In this document: positions 36,421-45,928 of the stretch, in pieces
How the letters are laid out: every line of letters begins with the position of its first letter
Numbering within the stretch: the first letter of the stretch is position 1
Source of the DNA: Methanosarcina siciliae T4/M
Lineage (GTDB): Archaea; Halobacteriota; Methanosarcinia; Methanosarcinales; Methanosarcinaceae
Assembly (NCBI RefSeq): GCF_000970085.1
Contig: NZ_CP009506.1
Coordinates: 3,100,001 to 3,164,000, forward strand
Length of the DNA: 64,000 nt
Direction of reading: 5' to 3'
Notes under the pieces: generated by a model
Seen by the model: the letters and a program-made list of their open reading frames with translations, nothing else
What the model was told of the DNA's origin: nothing
Databases searched by the model: none
Translations under genes and position numbers: made by a program

Positions 36421-37122
36421 TCAGAACAGCCTCACGGGTTTAACTCCTCTTTTTTCCATGAGGCAGGCCGGAATATCCAGGACCTGAAGGACCGAATCGA
36501 TTACAATCCCATCGGAGGTTGCGACAACAAGCTGCTTTTCGGGTTTTCCTCCTTCGGTTTTCAGGTCAAAGTCCGCAGTTTTTGAGGTATGGGCATCTCC
36601 CTGGATTTCCTGCTCTTTAAGCTTGCGGCGGATGAAGCCGGCAAGTTCTCCGCTCCGGCTGATCTGGGTATCAAGCAGGAAGGTTACCGACTTCGGGCGA
36701 GCTTCGGAGAAAAATTCAAGAACCAGGTCCAGAGCTTCCCCGATATCTTCAGCCTGCTTCGCTTTGCTGAAGTAGTAGCGGGTATCCCGGATATACCCGT
36801 CGTCGCAGAACCACATGGGCTTGTTTTTCAGCAGGCTGTCCACGCTGAGGAGGACATTGTACCCGTCAAGGAGAAGGTCCCTATCTCTTATGCTGTCGCA
36901 GGCGATTTTTTTCTTGACTCTTGACACTACTTTATCCGGGGGCATGATTACCCTTGTGAGAATATGCCGTTCTTCGACACTGAGCTGGGAATGGTCAGCT
37001 ACAAAGCGGATGGTTGCAAACTTGGGATAGCCCCAGCGCAGAATGCTTCTGATGTCTCTTGCGGGCTTCAGTAATCTTTCTTTCAGGGCTGGCTCGGAAA
37101 AAGCGGGAGACCTCTCTTGCAT
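36421..37122 (-). CDS. DUF434/DUF5616-type protein, possible NYN/PIN-like nuclease
   Basis: The N-terminal ~55 residues match DUF434 (YPKFATIRFVADHSQLSVEE). The remainder has LLLDGYNVLLSVDSLL, a later TFLLDTQISRSG and LVVATSDGIVID. The spacing of these Asp-containing strands is like that of PIN/NYN RNase domains, so a role in RNA processing is possible but not proven. Length 233 residues. It is divergently transcribed from the alanine dehydrogenase homologue across a shared TATA-rich region. Confidence 0.75.
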   Translation of the reverse strand: MQERSPAFSEPALKERLLKPARDIRSILRWGYPKFATIRFVADHSQLSVEERHILTRVIMPPDKVVSRVKKKIACDSIRDRDLLLDGYNVLLSVDSLLKNKPMWFCDDGYIRDTRYYFSKAKQAEDIGEALDLVLEFFSEARPKSVTFLLDTQISRSGELAGFIRRKLKEQEIQGDAHTSKTADFDLKTEGGKPEKQLVVATSDGIVIDSVLQVLDIPACLMEKRGVKPVRLF

Positions 37123-37170
37123 AATTTCCCCTTTCTGGAAGGAAGTTCTTTAAATGAGTGAAGATATATG

Positions 37171-37180
37171 TTATATATAC
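37171..37180. promoter_or_regulatory. TATA-box-like sequence between divergent genes
   Basis: TTATATATAC lies 49 bases from the DUF434 start on one side and 170 bases from the dehydrogenase start on the other. It reads as an archaeal TATA box in both directions; if used rightward, the dehydrogenase mRNA would have a leader of about 145 bases. Confidence 0.4.
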
Positions 37181-37350
37181 CTATTTGCGCGAATAAAAAT
37201 GGCAATTTGTGCTGTCCGGCAGTCGATGTGACTGTTTGTTTGCCGGTTTTTATTTCGGTTTTATTCGATCTAACCCTGGTTTTCAGCTGAAAGCCAGCTT
37301 ATGTTTTGGCTGTGAGGAAGAGGTCTATGGTTCCGGTGGAGGATTCTAGT

Positions 37351-38331
37351 ATGGAAGTGTTGTGGCTTGCTCAGGAGGAGGTAAAGAGCGTTGTTGATAT
37401 GCATTCTGATATGCAGGTAGTGGAAAGAGCTTTCAGGCAGCATGGGCTTGGCAAGGTGCAGATGCCTCCCAAGTCCTATCTTTACTATACGGCTTACAAC
37501 GGCGACCTGAGGACGATGCCCGCATATCTTGAAGAAGAGGACATTACAGGCGTAAAAATCGTAAACGTCCACCCCGGAAACCCCATGCGCAACCTCCCTA
37601 CAGTAATGGCGCTGATTGTCCTTCTATCTCCTGAAACCGGAGCTCCTGTTGCAATTATGGACGGAACTTATCTGACCGACATCCGGACAGGAGCTGCCGG
37701 AGGGATCGCTGCAAAATACCTTGCAAGAAAAGACTCAAAAGTTATCGGGCTTGTAGGTGCAGGAAATCAGGCAAGAACCCAGCTTGAAGCCCTCTGTGAG
37801 GTTTTTGAGCCAGAAATTGTGAGAATCACTTCAAGAACAAAGGAAAGCTGTGACCAATTCATCAAGGAAATGTCCGACATCGTGCCCTGTGAAATCCTTT
37901 ATGAGGAAAGCATTGAAAAGGTCTGCAACTGCGATATCCTCGTCACGACAACCCCCACCAGAAAACCGATCGTAAAAGCCAGCTGGGTCAAGGAAGGGAC
38001 TCATATAAATGCAATAGGGGCAGATGCTGTGGGAAAAGAAGAACTTGACCCCGAACTCCTCCTCCGCTCCAAGATCATTGTCGACGACGTGGTACAGGCG
38101 CTCCATTCCGGGGAGGTAAACGTACCCCTCTCCAAGCACTATATCTCGGAAAATGACATTCACGCCCAGTTCGGAGAAGTTATAGTCGGCCTCAAGCCCG
38201 GTAGGACAAGCGAAGAGGAAATTACTATCTTCGACTCCACAGGGCTTGCTATTCAGGATGTAGCAACCGCGCATATGATTTATGAGAGGGCTGTACGGGA
38301 AGGGTTTGGCAGACAGGTACGGATGTTCTGA
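37351..38331 (+). CDS. Alanine dehydrogenase / ornithine cyclodeaminase family enzyme
   Basis: An NAD-dependent enzyme of the mu-crystallin/ornithine cyclodeaminase fold. The start MEVLWLAQEEVKSVVDM matches archaeal alanine dehydrogenases. The dinucleotide-binding loop GLVGAGNQARTQLEAL sits near residue 130, and PPKSYLYY and NPMRNLPTVMAL contain the substrate Lys/Arg region. GGAGG at 37335-37339 places the start at ATG 37351; an upstream in-frame TTG at 37306 is not needed. It could make alanine/pyruvate or proline from ornithine. Family similarity alone cannot decide; archaeal members often act on alanine. Confidence 0.85.
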   Translation: MEVLWLAQEEVKSVVDMHSDMQVVERAFRQHGLGKVQMPPKSYLYYTAYNGDLRTMPAYLEEEDITGVKIVNVHPGNPMRNLPTVMALIVLLSPETGAPVAIMDGTYLTDIRTGAAGGIAAKYLARKDSKVIGLVGAGNQARTQLEALCEVFEPEIVRITSRTKESCDQFIKEMSDIVPCEILYEESIEKVCNCDILVTTTPTRKPIVKASWVKEGTHINAIGADAVGKEELDPELLLRSKIIVDDVVQALHSGEVNVPLSKHYISENDIHAQFGEVIVGLKPGRTSEEEITIFDSTGLAIQDVATAHMIYERAVREGFGRQVRMF

Positions 38332-38808
38332 AATCTCTTTACCATTTCCACTTCTACTGTGACGTACAAAGTGATATCTGAATGAGAGAGACAAAATATT
38401 CTGAGGAAATGTCCCCTTTGTTCAGGAGAATATTTCTTTTAATTTATGAATACCAATTTTTAATTCCAGCTAAAAATAGGCGTCTCTGTCAGCTCAGAAT
38501 TATTATAAAGAGGGGCTTCCTCTGAGATTCACATTTCATAATTTTTAAATGTATACTTTTACAACGAAAATGAAAGTTATATATAGATTTTAGAAACTTT
38601 TGAAGTTTGAGTTTTGAGATTTTAGATCAGTAAGATCAATTCAGAAGGCATAAATACTATGTAGCAAAAATAGGTAATGTTGAGCGGTTAACCTTCTGGG
38701 ATTTATTCGCCCTCTACGAGCAAACATACCTAGCCCCCAAATGGTATAAATTTTCTTTCCCAAATACTCCCCATATTCTCTCCCCATAACCGCTTAACAA
38801 CCTCTTTT
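38332..38808. other. Convergent intergenic region, nothing recognised
   Basis: Between the 3' ends of the dehydrogenase and cobQ genes. It is AT-rich, with no repeat, RNA or small gene I can support. Confidence 0.4.
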
Positions 38809-40266
38809 TCAGATCTCTGCAATCTCGTAGAGCTTTTCCATGTCAATGTTTTGCTCAAACGTATTTGCAAGTTCCTCATAGGCATCGTTTTCGCTTACGA
38901 CCTCTTCAGGCTTATATTCAAGTCCCTTTTTCTCACAGAGGTACCGAACAAGAGCATTTCTTATATTTTCGTTATCAAAGAGCCCGTGAAGATATGTGCC
39001 GATTACCAGTCCTTCTTCACCAATGGCGCCATCATCTCCGAAAACAGTCCTATTCGAATCCGTAACTCCCATGTGAATCTCATAACCTTTTATCTCTTCT
39101 CCGTCTATGGATTCCAGAATAGGCCCGTAGCCGTTTACTTTCTTTGTAACCTGGATCGTCCTCTTTTTATACTCCCCGAACTTTGTCCCTATATCCAGGA
39201 GCCCCAGGCCTTCAAACTCGGCTTCGACGCCGTTTTCCACACCGGAGTCAAAGATAGTCCGGCCAAGCATCTGGTAGCCACCACATATCCCGAAAATCGG
39301 GATTTTTCCTTTGAAAGCCTGGATTTTTCTGTCCATCCCACTGGCCCTGAGGTCAAGAAGGTCGTTGATCGTGTTCTTCGTGCCGGGAATCATGATAGCA
39401 TCAGGGTTTCCGAGATCTTCGTCAATGTCCACATAGTGAACCTTTACAAGTCCCTCAAGGGGTTCGAAATCCGTAAAGTTTGAGATTCTGGGCAGGCGAA
39501 TTACCGCGATTTCAATTTCTTTTTCGTTCTTTGCCCCTTCTTTATCCCCAAGGGAGACCGAATCTTCGGAAGGGATGCGGAGCTTGAAATGAGGGAGGAC
39601 TCCTAGTACAGGGATTCCGGTTTTTTCCTCAAGCTGCTTGAGTCCAGGTTTCAGGATTTCAGGGTCACCTCTGAATTTGTTGATTATAAACCCTTTGACA
39701 TTTTTCCTTACATCATCGGGCAGAAGGGCAATAGTGCCGTAAAGGCTTGCAAACACGCCTCCCCTTTCAATATCTCCTACAAGAATTATGGGAGCCTGGG
39801 TCAGCCTTGCAGTTCCTATATTTACGATATCCCTTTCATAGAGATTGATCTCTGCAGCTCCCCCAGCGCCTTCCATTACAATGATGTCGTGTTCTTTCCA
39901 GAGCCTTTCCAGAGCCCCTTTGAGGACTGCCTGCATCTCTTCAATGGAATCGTAATACTGTCCTGCACTCTTATCAGCATAGGGTTCACCCAGCAGGATT
40001 ACCTGGGAAACACAGTCCCCTTTGGGCTTGAGGAGGACAGGGTTCATATCTGCAGTGGGCTCGGTACCTGCGGCTTTTGCCTGGATCGCCTGTGCAATCC
40101 CTATTTCCTTTCCATCTTTTGTGATCCAGGAATTCAGGCTCATGTTCTGGGCCTTGAAGGGGGCAACCCTGTAGTTTCTGGACAGGATCCTACATATGGC
40201 AGTCACGACTGAACTTTTTCCTACATGAGAGGCGGTTCCCAGGATTAAGATGCTTTTCTTCTCCAT
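38809..40266 (-). CDS. cobQ: Cobyric acid synthase (adenosylcobyric acid amidotransferase)
   Basis: Amidates four carboxyl groups of adenosylcobyrinic a,c-diamide using glutamine and ATP, in corrinoid synthesis; methanogens need corrinoids for methyl transfer. The N-terminal synthetase domain has the P-loop-like LILGTASHVGKSSVVTAICR, MSLNSWIT and EGAGGAAEINL. The C-terminal type 1 glutamine amidotransferase domain has the nucleophile Cys in FGICGGYQMLG and the catalytic His in GTYLHGLFDNE. Length (485) is standard. ATG 40266 is preferred over ATG 40275 because AGAAGG is correctly spaced for it. It is monocistronic here. Confidence 0.93.
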   Translation of the reverse strand: MEKKSILILGTASHVGKSSVVTAICRILSRNYRVAPFKAQNMSLNSWITKDGKEIGIAQAIQAKAAGTEPTADMNPVLLKPKGDCVSQVILLGEPYADKSAGQYYDSIEEMQAVLKGALERLWKEHDIIVMEGAGGAAEINLYERDIVNIGTARLTQAPIILVGDIERGGVFASLYGTIALLPDDVRKNVKGFIINKFRGDPEILKPGLKQLEEKTGIPVLGVLPHFKLRIPSEDSVSLGDKEGAKNEKEIEIAVIRLPRISNFTDFEPLEGLVKVHYVDIDEDLGNPDAIMIPGTKNTINDLLDLRASGMDRKIQAFKGKIPIFGICGGYQMLGRTIFDSGVENGVEAEFEGLGLLDIGTKFGEYKKRTIQVTKKVNGYGPILESIDGEEIKGYEIHMGVTDSNRTVFGDDGAIGEEGLVIGTYLHGLFDNENIRNALVRYLCEKKGLEYKPEEVVSENDAYEELANTFEQNIDMEKLYEIAEI

Positions 40267-40620
40267 TTTTACCATACCTTCTGCTCGAACACGTATTTTT
40301 ATATTTCAGGGAAAGTTTTGAGGTAAAGCTAAAAATTTCAGTGATAACGGTCCTGAGGTTTTTGTTCTCAGAGCGGAAAATCAAGTAAACTTGTTTATAT
40401 TTAATAATTGCCATCTTATACTTCAACTATAGGTTAAATACTTTCGGATTCACTGCAGGTTTTGTTTATTTTATTCAAAAAATTCTTTATTTCCTCCAGT
40501 AGTTTCTCTTCTCAACCTTATCTTCTCAACCTTTGTTGGAATTTAATAATTATTAGATTCTCAACGCAGGAAAGCAGTATTTTCCAGAAAAACTTAAAGG
40601 AAAGGTACTCCCGTAGTATT

Positions 40621-40951
40621 CGGTTGAAATGGATGAACTATGGGTAATAATTGAAAAAAAGTTGCTTCGAGAACAGAAAATGAAGATGAAGGTTCATGGA
40701 TGTGGGTAAGCTTTGAATTGGAATCCAGGTTAATAATTGACTTTATAATAGGACCAAGAAAACAATATGTAGCAGATGCATTGAAAGGCTGGTGGAGATG
40801 TTCATATTTAACTGTGAATTTAAAAACATCGGGGTTAAGCAAAGTATGTCTGAATGGCTGGCCTGCTAAAACCCGATGTGGTACGGGAGGGATTACTGAA
40901 AACTTTCATATTTGGATGCCGGAGTTGATTGACCAATTTGTCCGAAATTGA
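40621..40951 (+). pseudogene. IS1-family transposase remnant
   Basis: Broken frames encode VEMDELW-like text (MDELWVIIEKKLLREQK) and then, in another frame, ENEDEGSWMWVSFELESRL, LIIDFIIGPRKQYVADALKG. This is the catalytic middle of an IS1-type transposase (first Asp in MDELW). The frame breaks near 40680, the second Asp region is unrecognisable and the N-terminal zinc ribbon is gone. It is a different lineage from the IS1 at 25.8 kb. The rest of 40276-41050 holds no gene I can support. Confidence 0.7.
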
Positions 40952-41050
40952 CTGCAGTCGGGAATGAGGAAATAAACTGTTTTTCCTACTGCACTTCTTT
41001 TAAATAAGATCAGAACAATCTTTTTGTTAACGAATCGGGGAAAAAAGACC

Positions 41051-42202
41051 ATGAAAGCCTTGTTTTTCATACTTGTTTTATTTCTTGTATCAGTATTCCC
41101 GGCCTATGCAGCAGATACCTCTCAGGTCGACGAAACACGCCAGGTCCGAATAGCCGAACTCTACAGCGACCTTGAGTCCTATGATGTGACACTCTACTCA
41201 AACCAGCCGGAAGAGGACCTGACCCTTGAGGTATCTCTGGTTAGGCCTGACAGGGGAAATGAAGAGGTCATTGCTACACAGACATTTCCAACCGGAAGTT
41301 TTCCTGCGAACACGAGGGTCATGAAAGTCGGCTTCTGGAATATCAGGAATGCCGAACGCGGGGCTTACACTTTAAGGGCAAGGCTTCTTGATCAGAAAAA
41401 AGTACTTTCGGAATCGGAATATGATTTTGTTTACGGCAGCAACTCCGCTTCCAGACTTCAGGTCGATGATCTTGTCCCCAATTCCGAAGGCATCACTGTT
41501 GCGCTTTCCCCCAATCAGGCTTCACTTTTTGATATCGAATACATGCTTGTAGACGGACATGATGTGCTTTACAGCACAAAAACCGAAAAGGGATCCCTTA
41601 CAAGTGTTCCGGAAGCCTTTTCTGTCTCCTGGGGAACTCTCCTCGAAAACAATAAAGAGTATACAGGAAGAGTGAAGATTCAGGTCTATTCTCCCGACAG
41701 AGGCTTTATTGCATCAGCAGAGAACTTCACGGCCGTAGACGATGCAGAGATAACTGACATCTATGAAGATGAAACCGGAGCAAGTGCAACGGTTTTAGGG
41801 CGTTCCCAGGTGCCTTTTGAAGGAAATCTGGTTTTTTCCGCATATGAACTGCAGGAAAACTCAGGGAATGGCAGTTCCGTGTTTGTCGAGTCCGTCCGGG
41901 AAAAAGTTCCCGTACTGCTGACTGATGATGACGAGACGGTTGAGGTTGCCTGGACAGAAAGACTTACGGCAGGAGTCTACAGGCTTGAAATCGAACTTGT
42001 AGGAAATAACGGAGATGTTATCGAACGCAGGGAAACTATTATTGAATCCGACCTTTCCGCACCCAATGCAAGTGAAGCAGTTCCTGGTTCAGGAAATGAA
42101 AGCTCAGGAAAAAATGATGAAAACGGAATTCCTGGCTTTTCGGTTGCTTTCGGAGTTGCAGGGCTTGCAGTGGCTTTAGCCCTTTTCAAAAAGCTGCATT
42201 AA
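41051..42202 (+). CDS. Secreted protein with PGF-type C-terminal anchor
   Basis: A signal peptide (MKALFFILVLFLVSVFPAYA) is followed by a beta-rich extracellular region of repeated immunoglobulin-like strands (ESYDVTLYSNQPEEDLTLEV; KVGFWNIRNAERGAYTLRAR; VEVAWTERLTAGVYRLEIEL). The C-terminus has a Ser/Gly/Asn linker, then GIPGFSVAFGVAGLAVALAL and a basic tail, the PGF-type sorting signal. An upstream in-frame TTG at 41024 is rejected because ATG 41051 starts a normal signal peptide and GGGG lies before it. About 115 bases later begins an FtsX-type permease, so it may be that transporter's extracellular partner. Confidence 0.8.
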   Translation: MKALFFILVLFLVSVFPAYAADTSQVDETRQVRIAELYSDLESYDVTLYSNQPEEDLTLEVSLVRPDRGNEEVIATQTFPTGSFPANTRVMKVGFWNIRNAERGAYTLRARLLDQKKVLSESEYDFVYGSNSASRLQVDDLVPNSEGITVALSPNQASLFDIEYMLVDGHDVLYSTKTEKGSLTSVPEAFSVSWGTLLENNKEYTGRVKIQVYSPDRGFIASAENFTAVDDAEITDIYEDETGASATVLGRSQVPFEGNLVFSAYELQENSGNGSSVFVESVREKVPVLLTDDDETVEVAWTERLTAGVYRLEIELVGNNGDVIERRETIIESDLSAPNASEAVPGSGNESSGKNDENGIPGFSVAFGVAGLAVALALFKKLH

Positions 42203-42218
42203 ATCCTTTTGTGTGGAA

Positions 42219-42242
42219 ACATAGATACATAGATACATAGAT
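42219..42242 (+). repeat. (ACATAGAT)3 tandem repeat
   Basis: Three perfect 8-bp copies lie between the secreted protein and the permease genes. They are followed by two AACAATCCGT-containing copies (about 42265-42295). This is simple slippage-type sequence in a short spacer. Confidence 0.7.
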
Positions 42243-42315
42243 AAAGAAACAATCTGGACAGAAAAACAATCCGTACAGGAAACAATCCGTGTAAAGTTCA
42301 AAAGCCGTGGGCTCC

Positions 42316-43485
42316 ATGCGTTATGAACTCTTTATTGCCTTCAGGCAAATCCGATCAAGAAAATTCCAGACTCTTCTTTCGGTAGGTGCAATAGCCCTTG
42401 CTGTGATGGTACTCACGATTTCCCAGGCGCTAATGGTGGGCTTTACCGAGGAGCTTTACGACACTACCGTTGACAAACTCCCTCAAGTCTCGGTCTCTCC
42501 GCAGGAAGGTGAGGATTACATCTATCTCTACGGGACACTCATGGAAGAGATAAGTTCTATCGATGGGGTTACTGCAGTTTCTCCTTTCCTTACCGGGCAA
42601 GCTTCTTTCAGGTTCAAGGATAATTCCCTCAATGCCGAGCTCAAAGGTGTGATCCCTTTAAAGGAAGATGAAATCAGTTCGATTGAAGAAGATATGGTTG
42701 AAGGTAATTTCCGTGAGCTCGAATTTTCTGGAAATACGGTGGTTATCGGCTCAAAGCTGGCGGAAAAACTTGAAGTCAACATTGGGGACTCCATAGATGT
42801 GTCTTTTCCGAATGCAAATTCCCTTTCGCTTAGAGTTGTAGGGATCTTCCATACGGGCTCTCCTCTGGATGAATCCCTTGCTTACACATCTCTGGATACT
42901 GCTCAGGAATTTTACGATGTTCCGGATGTGGTTAATGGCATTTCAATCCGGCTCCAGGATTTTAACATGGATCGGGAAGTTGCAGCTGAGATCGGAAAAA
43001 CCGGTTATGAGGCAAAAGGCTGGACTGAGACAAACCCTGCAATCCTCCGCACCATTGCTATCGAAAGCACTTCAAATAATGTCGTCTACGGGCTTATTAT
43101 TGTCATCGCCTCTTTTGGAGTGGTCAGTACCCTGAACCTTTCGGTTATCGGGGCAACGGGTCAGATAGGCATGCTCCGTGCTATGGGGGCCCCTGTCTCA
43201 AGTATCCAGAAGATTTTCATCCTCCAGAGTGGGATTCTGGGCCTGCTGGGTGCCCTTTTCGGTACCTTTGCAGGAGTCCTTATATCCCTGGCTATAGGCG
43301 GGTATGAAATCCCGGCAGCTTCTTCGGATGTCTACGGCGGGATTTCCTTTATCCCTATTGCTGTCCGCTTCCAGGACATTATTTTGATTATTGCAGCCGT
43401 TTTTCTGTTGAACCTGATTACCGGGGTTTATCCTGCTCGGCAGGCGGCAAAGTTGGATCCTGTAAAATCAATAAGCACAAGGTGA
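42316..43485 (+). CDS. FtsX/MacB-type ABC transporter permease without adjacent ATPase
   Basis: The architecture is typical of MacB/LolC-class permeases: one N-terminal membrane span (about residues 18-40), an extracellular MacB periplasmic-core domain (DKLPQVSVSP ... VVIGSKLAEKLEVNIGDSI), then three C-terminal spans with the FtsX signature IGATGQIGMLRAMGAPVSSIQKIF and NLITGVYPARQAAKLDPVKS. Such proteins do mechanotransmission rather than classical transport and need a cytoplasmic ATPase. None lies on either side, so the ATPase must be elsewhere. GTG 42307 is an alternative start. Confidence 0.85.
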   Translation: MRYELFIAFRQIRSRKFQTLLSVGAIALAVMVLTISQALMVGFTEELYDTTVDKLPQVSVSPQEGEDYIYLYGTLMEEISSIDGVTAVSPFLTGQASFRFKDNSLNAELKGVIPLKEDEISSIEEDMVEGNFRELEFSGNTVVIGSKLAEKLEVNIGDSIDVSFPNANSLSLRVVGIFHTGSPLDESLAYTSLDTAQEFYDVPDVVNGISIRLQDFNMDREVAAEIGKTGYEAKGWTETNPAILRTIAIESTSNNVVYGLIIVIASFGVVSTLNLSVIGATGQIGMLRAMGAPVSSIQKIFILQSGILGLLGALFGTFAGVLISLAIGGYEIPAASSDVYGGISFIPIAVRFQDIILIIAAVFLLNLITGVYPARQAAKLDPVKSISTR

Positions 43486-44371
43486 AACTTCCGGATCGCT
43501 GATCTGGATGTTCGAAGGGATAAAAAGAGATATAACCTGCAGGAAAAAAGCCTTATCTTCCGGCCTCAGGTGGAACAATGGGATGGATGGACATGAAATA
43601 AAACTAAGGTGAAATAAAGAGTGCCGGTAAGATCTAAGTACAAAATGGAAACTCATGTAAAGTAAGGAATATATAAGTATAAATGAACGCAGTTCGGTAT
43701 AACGGAGCACATAGGAATAGTTGAATATGTATTTTCCATATATGGGGAAAAAGCTGCTAATTTAGTAATTCGTGTCCGATTTTTTAGCTCTTCTAACTCC
43801 TCATTCAAAATAATTTTTGAAAGCAAAAAAATTAGTGGTTGCCTTAAAATAATTGTTTGCGTTAAACATTTCAACGCGAGACAATATGTCAGCCGGATTA
43901 AAATTTCAATCCCGGTAATTATATATCTTTTTTGACGAATGATTACTTACTTCGTAAGCATAGCGAACAATAGCGAACGAAAAGACCTTGTGCACGAATT
44001 CTCAGCAACTGATCACTGCATGGGAATTCTTTTTCCTATTTTTTCCTTATCTGAATCCACTTTTTTTGGAATCGATTTTCTGAAATTGAATTTATGCTAT
44101 GTAATTTGTGTTCTAACCTGTAGCACAAAGTTAGCATTTTATCAAGGATTCCCGGTCCTTTATCCCTTAAATCAGAAATTCTTACGTTTTATTCTCTTCT
44201 TTCTCAGGTTTCAACACCGATTTTCCGGATAGTCCTCAATAAGTCTGAAAAATATTCCTCTATCAAAAGATGCATCCGAGCCCGAGAAAATCTCTTGCAA
44301 AGCTTCTTGACATCACTGTTTCTGACACCGGATACAAATATTTATATTCTTTGGTAGATAATTTTATTATA
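43486..44371. other. Long AT-rich spacer without supported genes
   Basis: Several short frames occur on both strands, but none has a ribosome binding site with coding-like composition. A TATA-like TTTATATT at about 44340 lies some 28 bases before ATG 44372 and probably serves that gene. Confidence 0.45.
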
Positions 44372-44593
44372 ATGGACGATAGCAAAGAATACCAGCTTTA
44401 TCTAGAAGCCCTTGATGAAGAGCGATCTGCTTGGTCGAGAAGGACCGCTGTAAAGAAGCTCAGCGAATCAAAAACCGAAGAATCCCTCTACTACCTGAAC
44501 GAGCTTGTTGTTGACAGATACTGCGTAGTCCCAAACTGGCTAAAAAAGGTTGCAAGAGAATATTACGTATGTCTGTGCCTTGAGTTTCTCTGA
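44372..44593 (+). CDS. Small HEAT-repeat-like protein of unknown function
   Basis: A 73-residue soluble protein: MDDSKEYQLYLEALDEERSA then RRTAVKKLSESKTEESLYYL and a basic/aromatic tail. The AVKKLSESKTEESLYYLNEL segment resembles one HEAT/PBS-lyase-type helical repeat. A frame open from 44270 exists, but the TATA-like sequence 28 bases before ATG 44372 argues for a short or absent leader and this start. No partner is obvious. Confidence 0.6.
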   Translation: MDDSKEYQLYLEALDEERSAWSRRTAVKKLSESKTEESLYYLNELVVDRYCVVPNWLKKVAREYYVCLCLEFL

Positions 44594-44813
44594 AAACTTA
44601 ATTTTCCAATCACTTATTTTCGAATAATTGAGTGATTTCTGATCGATTATTGGTTTGTATTATTCCAGAGACTTTGCATACGGAATCTTCCGGCTATGTA
44701 GCCCCTTGTCAGGAATGATATGTCCGTTCTTAATTCCTTTTTTTGCCCCGGGGTGTAATTCGGGAAGCAAAATAGATAGTGGGATTTTCAGAAATCTTTC
44801 CAGCTTAAAGAGT

Positions 44814-45212
44814 TTAATTTACTTTGCCTGGGGTCTGTTTCGAATCTTTTTTCTCCTGTGCTTCAGACTTAAAGACCTTATAATCCTGCAGAAACTTTTC
44901 CATGGCTCTTTTAACGGTGCCTGAAGCTCCCAGCACATGCAGAGTTGCCCTTTTTCCATTGATCCGAGTCAGAGTTGCCATGGCTGCTCTTGTCTCCTTT
45001 ACTTTTGTATGTGAACACTGGATGATCCCCTTTCCGGCTTCAAATCCCAGTACCCTGATATCACAGTCGCTGGTTGTAACATCTCCGAGCAGCGAGGAAG
45101 CCGAGGAAATTACTTCTTTTACAATATCCCCTCTGCTTGCAGTTTCCTCTGAAATCAGCTCAAAAGCAAGATATCGTTTTTTAGCGCGGAGTGAAGGCAG
45201 CAGACGTTTCAA
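44814..45212 (-). CDS. rnp2: Ribonuclease P protein component 2 (Pop5 homologue)
   Basis: The archaeal Pop5-like subunit of RNase P, which binds the catalytic RNA with Rpp30 to remove tRNA 5' leaders. Recognisable blocks are RLLPSLRAKKRYLAFELISE, GLLGDV-like LLGDVTTSDCDIRVL and GIIQCSHTKVKETRAAMA, followed by the conserved LTRINGKRATLHVLGASGTV. The C-terminal 30 residues (KSEAQEKKDSKQ) are a lysine-rich tail. ATG 45212 overlaps the end of rnp3 by four bases, so the two are coupled and made in equal amounts. Confidence 0.92.
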   Translation of the reverse strand: MKRLLPSLRAKKRYLAFELISEETASRGDIVKEVISSASSLLGDVTTSDCDIRVLGFEAGKGIIQCSHTKVKETRAAMATLTRINGKRATLHVLGASGTVKRAMEKFLQDYKVFKSEAQEKKDSKQTPGKVN

Positions 45213-45928
45213 AAGAGATCCTCTCCTTCAAGCACTTCAATCCCTTTCTTTATATATCCAGGACCCGGGCGATTCTTTGCGATGATTTTTTCAGGAACAG
45301 TACTTATGGCCTCAAGAGCCTCGTCCTCTTCAAGCCCACAGACTTCTGCAAGGGCAAGCATTTCCATCGGGGAGCGCAGGTCAAAGCAGGACATGGCATC
45401 ACTGCAAAGGACAAGGGATACATCGTATTTCCTTGCGAGGTCAAGGTTTGATTTGAGGTCGGAGAGCAGGCGGATGCGTCTTGAGCCACGGGAATGAAGC
45501 AGGGGTCTTAGGGTTATGCCTATTGCCACTCCGTTTTCTGCTGCTGCTTTCGCCAGTACCTGGTTTAAGCCGCTGCTCCGGTCAAAAGCGGGGTGGTTCA
45601 GGATGTCTACTCTGGGGTTTTCAAGCGCAGCCCTGTTGACGGCTTCGGACCCTCCGTGCACAATCAGGACATCCGTTAAATTCCTGAATTTTCCGATCAA
45701 ACTGTGCAGTTTTGAGGTTTTTTCTTCCACAAGCTCAATTCCCCTGAAGACTTCAAAACCCTCAACTGAAGGCAGTACCTGTTTCCTGTCAGGGGGTCTG
45801 TCAGAATGGTTGGAAAGGGCAATCCCGCTGAACCCGAAATGCCGGGCAAGGGACACCAGTTCCTGGGCAGTACTATCTCCGTCAGGAACTGCATGAACGC
45901 AAAAATCATAATATTTAGGCTTACCCAA
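45209..45928 (-). CDS. rnp3: Ribonuclease P protein component 3 (Rpp30 homologue)
   Basis: The TIM-barrel Rpp30 subunit of archaeal RNase P, which pairs with Pop5. Signs are KYYDFCVHAVPDGDSTAQEL, HFGFSGIALSNHSD, VDILNHPAFDRSSGLN, and AAENGVAIGITLRPLLHSRG with SLVLCSDAMS near the C-terminal third. It overlaps the COG1325 gene upstream by eight bases and rnp2 downstream by four. The whole order L15e-COG1325-Rpp30-Pop5 matches the known archaeal exosome/RNase P superoperon. Confidence 0.92.
   Translation of the reverse strand: MGKPKYYDFCVHAVPDGDSTAQELVSLARHFGFSGIALSNHSDRPPDRKQVLPSVEGFEVFRGIELVEEKTSKLHSLIGKFRNLTDVLIVHGGSEAVNRAALENPRVDILNHPAFDRSSGLNQVLAKAAAENGVAIGITLRPLLHSRGSRRIRLLSDLKSNLDLARKYDVSLVLCSDAMSCFDLRSPMEMLALAEVCGLEEDEALEAISTVPEKIIAKNRPGPGYIKKGIEVLEGEDLF

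Noticed and set aside
39460..39485. tRNA T-arm-like GGTTCGAAATCC
   Set aside because: Lies inside the cobQ coding region with no cloverleaf around it.
43486..44371. Several short frames on both strands after the permease gene, considered as a missing ABC ATPase or membrane genes
   Set aside because: No Walker motifs, no ribosome binding sites and poor composition.
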